The translations under genes were made by a program, and so were the position numbers. A stretch of 64,000 nucleotides of DNA, from the NCBI GenBank assembly GCA_022579005.1, contig MU401476.1, positions 124,001 through 188,000 of the forward strand, written 5' to 3'. Position 1 is the first letter of the stretch, and each line of letters starts with the position of its first letter. This DNA is from Poronia punctata (taxonomy: Eukaryota; Ascomycota; Sordariomycetes; Xylariales; Xylariaceae). This document shows positions 25,347 through 37,700 of the stretch, piece after piece. Under the pieces are notes generated by a model. That model searched no databases, was not told the origin of the DNA, and saw only the letters and a program-made list of their open reading frames with translations.

Positions 25347-25618
25347 TATCTCCTTGGAGACAAGTTCACAGCACGCCACGATAGAATGAATTACTTACGA
25401 GTACCTAGTACAGAAGGGTTTAGCGCAAGTCAAGATACCAAAGCCAAAAGTGATGTACCTATATTATCACATAATTTAGGCTGTGGAAAATGTACTGCTC
25501 TTCTGTCACAGCTCTGCTGGCGATTTCCACATCTATGATATTACTCATGGAAGTACCCAGATTGATGCATCTGTATAATTACCTAAATGGACCAATGTTT
25601 CCAGTCTCCAAGGAGATA
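25347..25618. mobile_element. Short element with 15-nt inverted ends, possible MITE
   Basis: TATCTCCTTGGAGAC at 25347-25361 recurs as its exact reverse complement at 25604-25618, 272 bp end to end. If the outer TA is counted as a target duplication, the pattern fits a Tc1/mariner-type non-autonomous element. The repeat is itself partly palindromic, which weakens the case. The interior has no open frame of note. Confidence 0.35.
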
Positions 25619-28145
25619 TTAGCAAAGCATCATTTTAGACCTTACATAAGTGGAAAAGACCTAACCTGACTCTACGTGTACATTTACATATGTATGAGAA
25701 GGGTGTGAATCTAGACTCTTTTCCAGCTTACGAGTAGGTACCTGTTTTAAACACTAGACTAAACCTGTACAGTGCTAGTATGCCGTCGTACCTGGTCCTG
25801 TCTGTCACAGACCCCTCTCTTTTCTATGCTCGGTTATTTATGGGGAATGACTGGAGAAAAAAATGTTACTTGACCGAGAGCCGGCCATGATTATTAGTCA
25901 CACATCTACAAGTAAACGGTTTATTCTCTATCACAATCAGGCTGTGAGATAAAAGATTTATTGCCCAAGTCCTTTTAATAAGCATGTGCAACCAACAAGA
26001 CAAGGTTAGTACATAAGACGTGTAGATGGATGTCTAGTAGGTATTTATCCATCTTTACATCTACGTAACCCAGGTTTAGGTTAGTAGGTCACCAAGCACT
26101 GACCTTGATTGATTGCCTAGGACTAGGAGCCGCAACACAAGTACAGCATGCACCCTGCACTGTAATAATACCTAAGATAGGTACATGGCAGCCTGCGACG
26201 ATGAAGCTAAAGTACAGTATCTAACTTTCAGCCCAGACAACTAACCTAGCCAACAACGCCGCTGGTAGATGCTGTAAAAATTCACATCTGGATAAGATGT
26301 TTAACATCCCTAGGTTAGCGGCTGTGACACATGGAAATTTGGTCTCTATAGACTCTACTTGTAGGTGACTCACCAACAGGTATCTACCTTGTACGTGTAT
26401 AGTACTTACTATGTAAACCTGTCTTTACCTTTAAGCGAGGCAAACTGGCGTCTGTTGTTTTACCATCTACTATGTCCAAGTAAATTGCACGCAATTGTCG
26501 CTCACGATGAGTCATCACCTTGGATCTATTAGGTACCTGTATTTTTACATTTACCTTATGGGGTAGGTACACTTACCAACCAGATAGACCTGCCACAGAT
26601 CCTCACTATACCTACACCCTCTAGACCCTATACAGGCTTCTCGGTGTGAGAGGCGAGGGCGGCAAGGTGAGAATAAACTGTTGTTGTTGTTGTTGGTCTT
26701 GGGATAGAGAGACATTGTCTTGTATATATCGTGTTGCTGTTTAAAGAAACAATTGATGGTGGATGAAACAAAGGTGGAATGAATACCACAGATGCCAAGT
26801 AGGTATCCTGATTAACACATGTCGCTGTACATACCTAGGTACACATTATGAAAAATTAATTTCTCTCCTTATCAAGGCATTTCTCTTCCAATTGAACAAG
26901 AAGGTATCCTTGATATGGATAAACCTGGCAGCTTACTAAAGGCACAAGGAAGGGACGTGAACCGTGTTTGTTCTCTAGGTACATCCAAGGAAGAGACAAC
27001 AATGGTTGACTGGCCAAGTCGGAGCCTCGAGTGGGGGGCAGGAAACACCAGCAGGGAAATCTTGGAAAACAATCCCTTTATTTTTTGGGGGGGAATCCTG
27101 CTAGTCTACTGTATGTATGTACTTGTAGGTAAGGAGGTAGGAAGAAAAAAAATTACGTCTTTCATCTCATCTCTGAGATGGATGACGGTTTCGGAATCAC
27201 ACACAAAAGTTCACAACTGGCTTTTCCCAAATACGGTGTGGTGTCACAGAATCTGCCCTGGCACGCGGACTGAGGAGGAAGTCGGCATTGGGGAAGAAAA
27301 AAGAAGAGAGAGAGAGCTAGGGGCGCCATAAGGCTGCGGCTTATTATCATGGGGGGACTAGGGTGGCTGGGCATGCTTCGGCTCCTGATTTTTTTTTTTG
27401 GTTGTCGGAGAATACCGACCAACCAACCCTCGCTTTCTTATTGTCTTTGCCTTGTATTCAAATTCGAGGCAAAACAAAAACCCCACCTCTTTTTTACCTA
27501 CACGTAATAAGAAAAGAGATGCCAGTTATGCATTCTGCAACGATTAGACTTGATAGGTACCTTACCTACCTAACCTTAGACTAGGGAGGTAGTACTGTAT
27601 ATTGTCTTGTCGGGCACGTACGCACGTACATATGAGCGCAGACATTGGTCTTTTCAAGAATTGTTTCCCACTTTTGGGTCAAAGGCTTAGGTTACAACAA
27701 AATTCAAGGGTTGCCTACGATTAGATTACCGACTACTCATCTAACCTAGCAGGACACAAAAGTTGGGTTCCTCTCCCCCCCCCCCCGCTATATGACCACT
27801 TGTCAGCACGACGACCGTCCTCCCCCTAGGTATTACCAGGTCGATTTCTAGCTCGGATAAAAACAATCAATAGGCAAAAGAGATAAAAAAAAAGTTTTTG
27901 AAAAAGAATGTGGTTCCAAGACACAAATGTCTATCAAGCCGGTCGGAACGTTCCGCAATTGGCGCGATTCTAGAAGCTCCTATCAAGACACCCGGACGGG
28001 GAAGGGGGGGGGGGGGCCGAGAGCGAATGAGGCTTGAGGCTTTGACTTCTAGTCTAGAGCCGACTTGCCCAAAAGTGCGCCCACTGGGGGAAACGTGGCA
28101 TGATGGCCGTCCCTTAGAACTAATCCACAAAGAAGCCACCGTAAA

Positions 28146-28146
<1 letters not shown>

Positions 28147-28181
<35 letters not shown>

Positions 28182-28183
28182 AA
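28147..28183. repeat. T28 run followed by A9
   Basis: A 28-nt T homopolymer runs into nine A, forming a possible hairpin. Homopolymer length in the assembly is likely unreliable. Confidence 0.9.
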
Positions 28184-28568
28184 GTCAAGATCAGGCTCCG
28201 AGAATGTTGCCCGGGATTCAAGGGGTTAGTAACACGGAAAAAAAGTAAATAGTAAATAATTACAAGTACAAAACAAACAAGGTCGGTCTCCCTTGGGCGC
28301 GCGGTGCGTACTCGTAGTTTTGTTTTCGGGCTGGCTCCCCCGTAAGTTGCCGTAACCTCCGACTGGTAGGTACCTAGGTTAGGGCTTTTCAGCCACCGCG
28401 CAAGCTTCTACTCGTAGGTATCCTGATGCTTCGAGTAGGTAACCAGATGATTGTTTTTTTGTTTTTGTCATGCCATACTCCCGTCGTCACTCTATCAAAA
28501 AAAAAACGAAACTAAAATAAAATAAAATTTGCAACATGGCGTCTTGAGTGGCTTTATGACGAGATTTT

Positions 28569-28587
28569 GCTGCTGCTGCTGCTGCTG
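28569..28587. repeat. (GCT)6 trinucleotide repeat
   Basis: Six copies of GCT, followed by a G run, outside any recognised gene. Confidence 0.9.
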
Positions 28588-28626
28588 GGGGGGAAAAACA
28601 CACACAATAGGTCGTCGGGGCGGACC

Positions 28627-28664
28627 TTTTTTTTTGTTTGTTTGTTTGTTTGTTGTTGTTGTTG
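28627..28664. repeat. T run grading into (GTTT)n and (GTT)n
   Basis: A T9 run is followed by GTTT units and then GTT units, a typical slippage-derived compound repeat. Confidence 0.9.
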
Positions 28665-29978
28665 CCGTAGGCCGAAAATCTGGACCGCTGGGCGATCGCA
28701 TATTGGATGGTGAACTGATCCACAGCTGCATAGCCACGTCCGCCGGTCTCCACGAGCTCTTCCGGATACCTAATTCTTTCAGCAAGTAAGCAATTGGCTT
28801 TTTAACTTGATTGTTTGTTATGTTGGCAGCTTTTAAAGGTTTCATATAGGTAGGACTTGATGCAATCAACTAAATGTTCCATTTATGTATGATTATAGCA
28901 CTAAAGTATCTGATATATTGTACCAAATTCATACAATATTGTTCCCAGGGGGGGAGGGGGGGGAGAACCCCGGGCGTCACGTGGCAGTTCAAGTCCTTGG
29001 TTATGGAGAATCAATTATACCACCCTATCTAATGGCGTCCTATAACGTTGGAATTGAAGCGAGCAAGCGGCCAAGATGTGTCCGGATCCTATCTAGTCGA
29101 GCAAGCAAAATGAACGGGATGCGTCAGCAGTTCTAGGATGGGGGCATATTAAAGGAACTTTTGTAGGACTATGGAGGGAGCCTAGACCGGGAGAGCTACC
29201 TAATGTATGTACATACCTACTCGTCTGACCTGCAGCAGCAGCAGCAGTTTGCAGCAAAATTGCCAATGTCTCTTTATCCGTACGTAACTGTTACCCTTAC
29301 AGTGATTATCTATTGGTTCTCTCTCTCTCCTTCGGCTAGAAAGCCGTAGAATTCCTCGTGCGACAACCGCCTTGTCTCGTTTACGGGAACTTATTACTGG
29401 TGTAAAAAAAACGGCCTTCTTTTGTTATGAACTTTACGTACGGTTGGTAGGGGAGGAGAAATAGCCTGCGATTCTCTAACCTAACCTAGCTGGTAAAGAA
29501 ACGAGGCTGGATGGGCTGGATGGATGATGTTATGCAGGGCCATGCATATGTCAGTCAGTCAGCTCGGGGCTGTAAGCCTCTATTCCGGGATTTTATCCTA
29601 AATTGTCTCTCTCTCTCTCTGTCTGTCTCTCACTTTGTTTTTCCCATCAGCCCGCCTATCACAATACTTATTACTACGTGTACTAAGTAGGTTAGTTAGG
29701 TAGGTATAACAACGCTTTCCATCGATTCTTAAAGAGAAAGTAAGTACCTATGTAACAGGAACAGAAAAAAGAAGAAAAGGGGAAACCCACGTACGGAATC
29801 TACAAAACAGTGCATGAAATTGCATGCTTATCATGTTTGTCTCAAACATATTCTCTTTTTTCTTCTTCAAAAGACAACAGTAATAAATACCTAGGTAGAT
29901 AGCACGACATGGCAGAGACAAGACATGTTTTAGTGTTCAGGTGTTACAGTAGGCGACGTCATTTACTTATAGCAGGCC

Positions 29979-30005
29979 TTTTTTTTTTTTTTTTTTTTTT
30001 TTTTT
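29979..30005. repeat. T27 homopolymer
   Basis: Uninterrupted T run followed by TC-rich and TTC-rich sequence. Confidence 0.95.
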
Positions 30006-33000
30006 CTTTCCCTTTTCTTCTTCTTCTTCCTCCTCATCCTTGGCATCGCAATTCTGTTAAGAGAGGGACCCTGGGATCGTCTCGTTTCGTTATCTTGTCA
30101 ATTCGACAATGGAATCGCGTGTTTCGGGGTCTAGAACAGTAAGTAACCTTAGCCAGCCCCCATGGCATCACCATGCAGGCTAGGACGAAGGAATTGAATT
30201 GAATTGGATGGATGGGGGTGTGTTGTATGCAGCACTGCGTGAACTATCTTCACACGACATTTGCCACTTACCAACCGGTTGAATTGGGCGTTGCGCCTTT
30301 TTTATTTTATTTTTTTATGTGTATATGCAGTATAGGAGAAAATTTTCTCTTGATTCACTCTTTCTGGTTGGGGGTGTTGGATTTCATTTCAACCTCGCTC
30401 GGTCGAGCTCAAGCGAGAAGAGACACTTTCTGTGGTATTATTATTGTATGTATGTTGCCCTAGGTAGCGAAGGATGATCACAGTGCTTCCCTCATTTCAT
30501 GGCTTGAAGGCGCAAGTGATTCGCTTAGCATAGTAATATTCTAGGTAGGCTGGCTGGCTGGAGGGTAAGGTAAAAACAATATATGAGTATATACGAAGCG
30601 AACCAGAGTTCAAAATCTGTCCAAGTCAAACTCGCACGCACATCAGATAGGATGAAACAGCTGCAAAATATGTACGCGTAGTACGGAAAGTGCCCCGCGA
30701 TTGGACAGCTTTCAAATACCTACCTACTCTCGTACATAGGTGGCCACTTGCACTACCTTACCGTGCTGTCAGAGAAGGTATCTACAGAAACATAGTCTAA
30801 TAAGCGATCTTGGACCCCCAAAGCCAAGCGTGCTACAGCAGGCAAGAAGATAGACGTCGTACTCTGTAACAAGACGCCCTGCCAACCCCTAAGACAACGT
30901 CGTGACGGTTGAGAGAGAAGAGAATAAAATTATTTGCTCTACTGGGAAGTAGGTACGTATGTATTTGGCATTTCTCTCCTTCCCTCGGTCTCTAAAACTG
31001 AACAGCTGTCTCAGCAAATCTTTTTTTTTCTCGGGCATTCAGCTACAAATTTGGTATACCCGACTGCCTAATTCGGGTTTTGCAGAACTGTTATAACAAC
31101 CTTAACCTAAATCCCTACATACATATGTAGATAAGCACATGAAAGGGAGAGACAAAAAAAACTAGATAATATTCCGATTTGCTCTAAAAATGGGGGAAAA
31201 TCCTACCTTGATTTCAAGGGGGAAAAAAGCTGACGGGACATTGCAGCAATGAAGGGGGGGCAAAATGGTCAGGTTCAGGTTCAGGATCGGGATATTCTGT
31301 GTTCATCGCTCTCGAAAAGTTACGATGGACAGAAATGCATAATTTCGTCGATCTCGGTATGTGGGTTGAACATTGATTGTTTTAGCGCGTTCTTTTAAAC
31401 GCGTAGATTGATAAAGTGTTCTTTGCAGCATCGTCGCAAGGCAGAAGAGAGAGACAATCCTTTCCCAAACATGCTGTTGCTGTTGCTGTTTATGGGTTAG
31501 GCTGTTCGGCCTGTACCGGCCCTGTCAAATATGTGTTAACCTAGGAAGAAAGCTGCCAGGTATTTTTTTCTTGAAATTTTTCTTCAACCAACAGATACCT
31601 ACTCAGCCGGGCTTATTCCTCAATATTGCATTCTTTCTGTTTTCCCAATTGTCCAAGAAAGTAGATACAGTGTGCATGTCTTCTTCCTCGGCGCGGCGGC
31701 TCTCTTCCTTACAGCTTGCAACCAAACGCAGGCGCGTCAAGGATTAAAAGGTTTCTTGCTAAATAATTAACATATTGGACCAACACTTTTGGCCGACCCA
31801 ATATGGACGCCGCTCACTTCCAAATGCTCGCTAGTGATGTTGTATCCCGTCCTAGGTCTACCACGTAATTGTACCTTTTTTTTATGATTCTGGGGTGGGA
31901 TGGGGGCTACCTAGTGTTATTTCACTATCTGTACCTAGGCCCTAGGCAACCTTGAAAAATAAAAAAGGACCTCACAGGGCCAACTGATAAAACTATCCCA
32001 AGATCGGAATTGACGGTTCTTTTTCCAGGAGGTGGTTAATCGCAATACGCAGGCATCGAGTTTCGTCGGCCGTAATACAATCCACCAGTATCGCCGGTTG
32101 GTACTTTTAATTGTCTCGCCTTGCTATGGAAACAGTAAATAATAATTACCATGTACACCTAAATACATACAAGCTTCGTGTCTCTACGAAATACCTACCT
32201 AACTAACCTAGCATTTTCAATGATTGGGTGGTTGTTGGGGAATAACAGCTGGCTGGCTGGTTGTTTCGTTTCCCCCCCCTCCGAAGGCTTTCAACGCTCG
32301 CTAAGAGTTTGTCGGGAGACACCGTATCGTAGTAGGTAGTAACCCATTGCGCCATGTCATTGCAAGATTTTCTTTCGAAAAAGGTGGTCATGAAAAAACA
32401 AACTTCACTCCATCTGCGCATACGCGCATAATGCAACAGATCACCCAACCACATAAACCCATTATACACAAAAAAAAAAAAAAAGGCGTGGTGGTGGTAC
32501 GATTAAAAAGGCTTGGATTATGCCAACCTGTACACGATATGCTTTTAATCGCCGGCCTCGGTAAATAATAGACAAATCATTTAAACTAAACTAATTTAGA
32601 CAAAAGGAGTCAGACAGTGCCGAGATAGATATCTAGATACGTCTAGCAATACAGAGAAAAGGAGAGAAAGATTATGTAGGTAGGCAAGGGATAAAAAAAT
32701 TTAGTACCTACGTGTATTAAGGATTTGTTTGATGACTCCTAGACGCCGGCGCGGACCGGAGCCGCTCGACTATTCTATTCTAATTTTTTTTTTTGCGGGT
32801 GACTAATACCTACCGTGTACCTTGGTAGTTGAATTTTCTTACGATACACGTACGAGTATATCGGAGCCACCTAAGCGCAAGTGCTAATATGACCTACCAA
32901 CAAAAGACACCAAAATTCTTGGCAAATCAGACCCAATGGCAATGATGCCATTTTCTACCAGTTGCTCGTGAAAGGGTCGATGAATTTCGATGACCTAAAA

Positions 33001-34230
33001 AACTAAATAGCACAATCGACCAACAGACACCACTTAAGTTTAGTTTACCCCCGATGTTCATATGACCTGATTTTAGTCGGTATCAGACTTTCTATCTACA
33101 CGTATCTAGTGCCAACTTTGGTTTTGTAGGTATTAAATTATTCCAGATATCTCCATGGGAGAAGCTGGTGGAGCTTTTAGATAGGCCATCCGATAGGTAA
33201 GGCCTAGGCTAAACCTTAGGTTGGTAGATGTACCTAGGTCTGGGGTACCCCCGGAAAGCTAGGTAGATGCTGGCACCCGCACCTAAACATGGATGATATC
33301 TTGAGCAAAACTACCTATACCGGAGTTCATTGTGTGAAGAAATGGTGTCAGTCATTACATTACACGGAACCTCCCTGTTAGCGTGATTATGTTTCTCCTT
33401 GATAACAATTATAGTTTGTCCCTACTGCAGGTGTACCGCGATCTACTGGAACCCCGAGGAAACCAAGGCTTTCTTGTCCGGGCAAAGTACATTAGTACCG
33501 ATGGGTGGATCAAACCGGTTTCGCTACATACACCTGACCTAGCACAATCATCAAGACATAGAGTGATATGTATTATGAGGGATTCGGATTCTTGTCAATT
33601 CATAACTGAATCTAACTATGTCCTGCAAGATGTGCGAGGACAGGCGGTTGACTAATAGTTGCAACCGTCCAGAACCAAATCCCATCAATCCAGTAACCTG
33701 GATAGGCTTATCTAACTAGCCTGTCGTCTCAATAGTATTTGTTGTATTTCATCGTAGCTTCTACCGTATAGCTCCAGCTCCAGCTCCTGATCCCGCCCAA
33801 TAGGCATGCTGCCGATCCCAAATGGAAAAAAAAATAAACCCCAAGCTCCGAGGTATCGACGTGCCATGCATAACAAAATAAAAAAAATAAAACAATGATA
33901 TCTTCGAGTGTCTCGTGGTACAACAAAACCCGTTTTCCCACGCCGGTGTGGCCCCTTCCCTGCGCCAGCCGCAAGGAGCAATAGAAGACAATGACCCAAA
34001 CTTTTTATGAATATGCTGTGCTCCGGTATATGCTCTTGTACAATGAATAACCAATAGTATAAATGTTTCCGGCCCGTCGTGTTCGAGTCGTTCTTTTTAG
34101 GTATAAGGAAAAGCCGGAATGAGTGGATCGTATGATAGGAGTAGGTTACAATTTATAAACGCTTCGACGAATAGGAGAAAGTGGAGTGTATCATCTATCG
34201 AGATAACATTGGAACAGATGTTGTCCATGT

Positions 34231-34704
34231 TTAGCAGGACCGGCGGCGTTGCTGCGTTCGAGCGTGTTCGAAGGAGCTTGCGTAGTCTCTCAAGTGTTTC
34301 TTCGTCTTGGACGAGATCCGAGTTGTTTCGTTCCCTGATGAGGATGATGATGCTGAAGAGGCGGTGCTGCCGAGGGAGCACAAACTGCTGTGTGAACTCG
34401 AGGGTGTCAGCACCGATGTGGATGCTCCGGACTGTTGAGCTAGGGACGACTCTGGTAGAGGTGTAGAGCCGTATGGTTGAGGGTTGGTAAAGTCGTAGGC
34501 CGGGGAGAGGTAGAATTTGGTTTGGCTTTTTGAACCACTCCAAGCCGAAGAACTGGGTAGCGCCGTTGAGTTCATTGTGTTGATAGGTCCTGATGAGCTC
34601 TCAAAGTCCCGAAGTCTGCACGACTCTGAGCAGTACAAGGCCCCATCGGTTTGCCTGTCGCAGTAGAGGCAGTATTCAGGTTCCCAGGACGGATCGGAAG
34701 ACAT
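34231..34704 (-). CDS. Ecl1-type lifespan regulatory factor, small zinc-binding protein
   Basis: Members of the Ecl1 family prolong chronological lifespan and respond to nutrient or sulphur starvation in fission yeast. The single-exon frame gives 157 residues from the ATG at 34704 (MSSDPSWEPEYCLYC). An in-frame ATG at 34761 would add 19 residues, but homologues I remember start near the MS(S/T)D form. The signature is Cys-x2-Cys-x9-Cys-x3-Cys in YCLYCDRQTDGALYCSESCR at about residues 11-30, a zinc knuckle. The rest is a Ser-rich disordered region ending in the conserved tail HLRDYASSFEHARTQQRRRS. No membrane segment is present. It is the only convincing gene in about 42 kb. The long flanks suggest complex regulation (inference). 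Which of the family paralogues it is cannot be told. Confidence 0.88.
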   Translation of the reverse strand: MSSDPSWEPEYCLYCDRQTDGALYCSESCRLRDFESSSGPINTMNSTALPSSSAWSGSKSQTKFYLSPAYDFTNPQPYGSTPLPESSLAQQSGASTSVLTPSSSHSSLCSLGSTASSASSSSSGNETTRISSKTKKHLRDYASSFEHARTQQRRRSC

Positions 34705-37700
34705 TGTGGCGGCTGTCTGTTGGCTCGGTATTGTCGACTGTGTCGATGTATATTGGTACATGAATGCCGCGAAGATGTGACAGATGTCAGGCCCCGTTCA
34801 GCTGTGAGTGTCCAGTGCGTTGTTCAATTGTAGAACAGATTATTTGTTTTGGGCGAGGGCCGGCAGTCGTGGTCTTCTTATTATGGTCGACAGCAGATGG
34901 ATTAGTCTCTGGTGAGGCGACGTGAGTTGTTGGCAGGTTGGAGTACAAGGTGTGAGGAGTGTTCTGTCGTTATATGGAGGCACACAAGCAGTCAAGGTGC
35001 AAGCAGGAAGATTTGAAGTGAAGTTGGAAGATGTTGAAGCGAAGAGTGGGAGAGCAAGTGTTTATGATCAAGCAGCTAGAGCTGTGGTCCAAGAGAGGTG
35101 GAGGAGGAGGTTCATTTGTATCAAGCTCACTCTCTCCCACAACCAGTCAATCCGGGGTGGGCACTGGCGGGCCTGGGTACGTACCGGGGTACGTACCTGG
35201 GGCCTTGGTCACATCAGAAACGCTTTCGATGAGCAGAGAGACAAGGGTCACTGGCCTGATATCGTTGGTGGGGCCACTGGTGCAGGCCAAGTGGGCCTAC
35301 AAGACACTAGCGCTTTTCTCTGGCTGGGGTGGGAAGGGTGTGGACAAGGTCATCTTCTCTCAGTGTTTTCTGCATAGACGCTAGTCTTAGTATAACCTAG
35401 CGTTTCTTTCTGCTGCCGATCACAGGCGCAGAGGCAGTGAAGTGACACAGAAACTTTGACGAGGACTGAAGTCGGGGGGTGTAGTTACCTAGAGTGGATA
35501 CAGTAGCAAATGTCCGTTTTTGGCAGCAGAAAATTTCTTTCCCACACAGTTCTTCTGCACAAGGCTTTTGGGGTGTGAGCGTTGAATCCAGGGCGTGCAG
35601 AAAGATGGAGGAGGGGTGGGCAACTACAAATGCACAGTTGACAATCACAACACCCCCCCTTTTTGACATGCACCGATGGTGTCTCTTTAAGTGTACGTAC
35701 ACTGCAAGGGCATGAAGAGGCGTGTGATCAGCTTTGCCCACACACCCCTTTCACTCTCATGATCCACTCAGGCCTTCAGGTTTCCTTTTTTCTCCGAGTC
35801 TCCTTCAAGCCTTAAAACAGTAATAATTACCAACATACTACACGTATAGTACTATTATTATTTCTTTATGTGCCCTGTGCTGTGGGGCATGGATATGTCA
35901 TCTCCAAATATTCTTGTCCCAAGTTATACCTATACCTTGTCTGCATAGGGAATGTAGTTCAAATTTGATATTTTTTGGTGTCTTAAGCTTGCTGCATAAT
36001 ATAATTGCAGCATTCAAGTTGAGCATTGCGCTGTTATGCCAAATGCACATGTGTACTCGGTACCTAGGTATTAGCTTATAACCAATTGATATATCTCCGT
36101 CGTCTATCATGCCTAAGTCTATTAAACTTTACTAGTCTAATCGACATGAGGAGCTTTGTAGGGTTGATGATGATCTTCCAACTCCTATAACCTACATATA
36201 GGTAAGTAGACTACATGTAGTTAGGAGGCAGGGTGCAGTATGCCTACGAGTATATCAAGAGCATTTTGTACTAAGCACATCCTCCCTAACCTAGTAATTA
36301 CCTAGTACGTGTACGACCTTTTGTTGCATTGCGGCAGCACGCTGCATTATGTGGAAGCTTTTCAAGTCTATTTGATAAGGTGCCGTTGTACAACATTTAG
36401 ACCTTAATGCCATGATAGGACGGCCCAGTAACAAACCTGAAGCCAAGTATCTCCATAGCCCAGGTGCCGATACCTTTGAATTTCTTTTATAAGTCTCCGA
36501 TGCATCCGCAACCTGCTTATCTAGGGTTGCTCTTGCTTTGAAAAGACGTAGAAGGTATCTACTACTCTCTTTCCTTCACATCAAGAGAAAAGGTACCTTG
36601 AGCTGTGATAGACATACTTAACCTTACCTCTACTCGTATGCTTTACAATCTGGGTTAGGCAGGTTCGACTGCTTCTATATAACTTACCTATCTAGTACGA
36701 GTACACACACTTACCTTATCAACGGCCAAGTGTACAGGACCTAGGTATCTTGCCTCTTGAGTGGGCCCATGGGGGTTCACAGCATGTACAGCCAGAACCT
36801 AGTCTGTCGACAGTCTCAAGACATCCACAACGGTCCTAACTTTGTGTACTTGTTCGCTTGCAACCAGCAGCTGGGTGACACGATGAGCGAGCATTGTCAA
36901 AATACCTATGCAAATAGTGAGATCACGGCCGCTTTCCTGTGCATTTCATCGGGGCGGACGACCAGGCAATCATAATCATTCTGCACTAGAACAAAAGTAT
37001 TCTTTCACACCCTAACCCTCGGGCCAGCGATAGTGCGGGAGCACGTTCTGCTCCCTTGGTAGACACCAAGCAGGCTTTGGGTTGCAGCGACGAGTCTCCA
37101 TGCCTGTTCTGTAGTATCGTCCTCGCGTCCTCATGTCTGAAGCACGCATATGCACATACTATAAGCAGTTACCTACTGCTATGCCTCTCCACTAGTCGTC
37201 ATATCAACTGAGCAAGATGATACCCATGGCAACCCATGGCAACCCATGATACCCTGGAGGCCCCTCCAATATGCTCCATAATGCTCCCATGCGTACAAGA
37301 CGTGCAGTCTCCCAGTACGTTATTGGCTGCGTTCTGCTACACCCAACAGTTGATGATAATCTATGATACTCGTCCAAGGTAGCATCGCAATTACGTCCCA
37401 CGCACCTCCAAACCCCAATCAGACTCGATCCCTGTGCCAAGCGTCTCAACCGAGCATCTACTGGATGTTATGCGCATTAAACGTTTGTGCTATGGACTCT
37501 CGAGGTGTTCGGTCTCCCAATCCAGAAGCTTCCTTTTAGAGGCGTAACGTGAAAGCCGGGTTAACGGTGCAGCAGGCCAATTGTCTCGTCTGCGTGGCAA
37601 CTTGAGAGATATCTGCTATGCGCGTGCCGCCGATTCTCCGTCGCAACCTCGACATCTCCCTCGTTTCAGTGTTGCCTAGGCAAACCGAACGAACGGTTGT

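Larger units (their letters stand above)
16648..34230. other. 17.6-kb gene-poor stretch, left half
   Basis: No recognisable gene was found on either strand between CRM1 and the Ecl1-type gene. The DNA is made of medium-complexity sequence broken by microsatellites, T, A, C and G homopolymers, and recurring words (TACCTACC, CCTAGGTA, TACGAGTA). Open frames up to about 145 codons (for example 18244-18678 and 26915-27331) have compositions dictated by these runs and show no family motif. An AT-rich patch lies at about 23480-24010. The stretch may hold non-coding transcripts or regulatory DNA, but nothing in the sequence proves this. Confidence 0.5.

Noticed and set aside
26915..27331. 138-codon open frame, plus strand
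   Set aside because: Contains homopolymer-driven stretches and no recognisable domain; the opposite strand is equally open.
33383..33655. 90-codon open frame, plus strand
   Set aside because: Not recognised and without splice or context support; could be revisited with transcript data.
34922..35377. 151-codon open frame upstream of and antisense to the Ecl1-type gene's leader
   Set aside because: No homology recognised; it lies in the probable promoter and leader of the Ecl1-type gene.
36655..36685. GGTTCGACTGC, a tRNA B-box look-alike
   Set aside because: The T-stem does not pair with a 7-nt loop and no A box, anticodon arm or acceptor stem was found.
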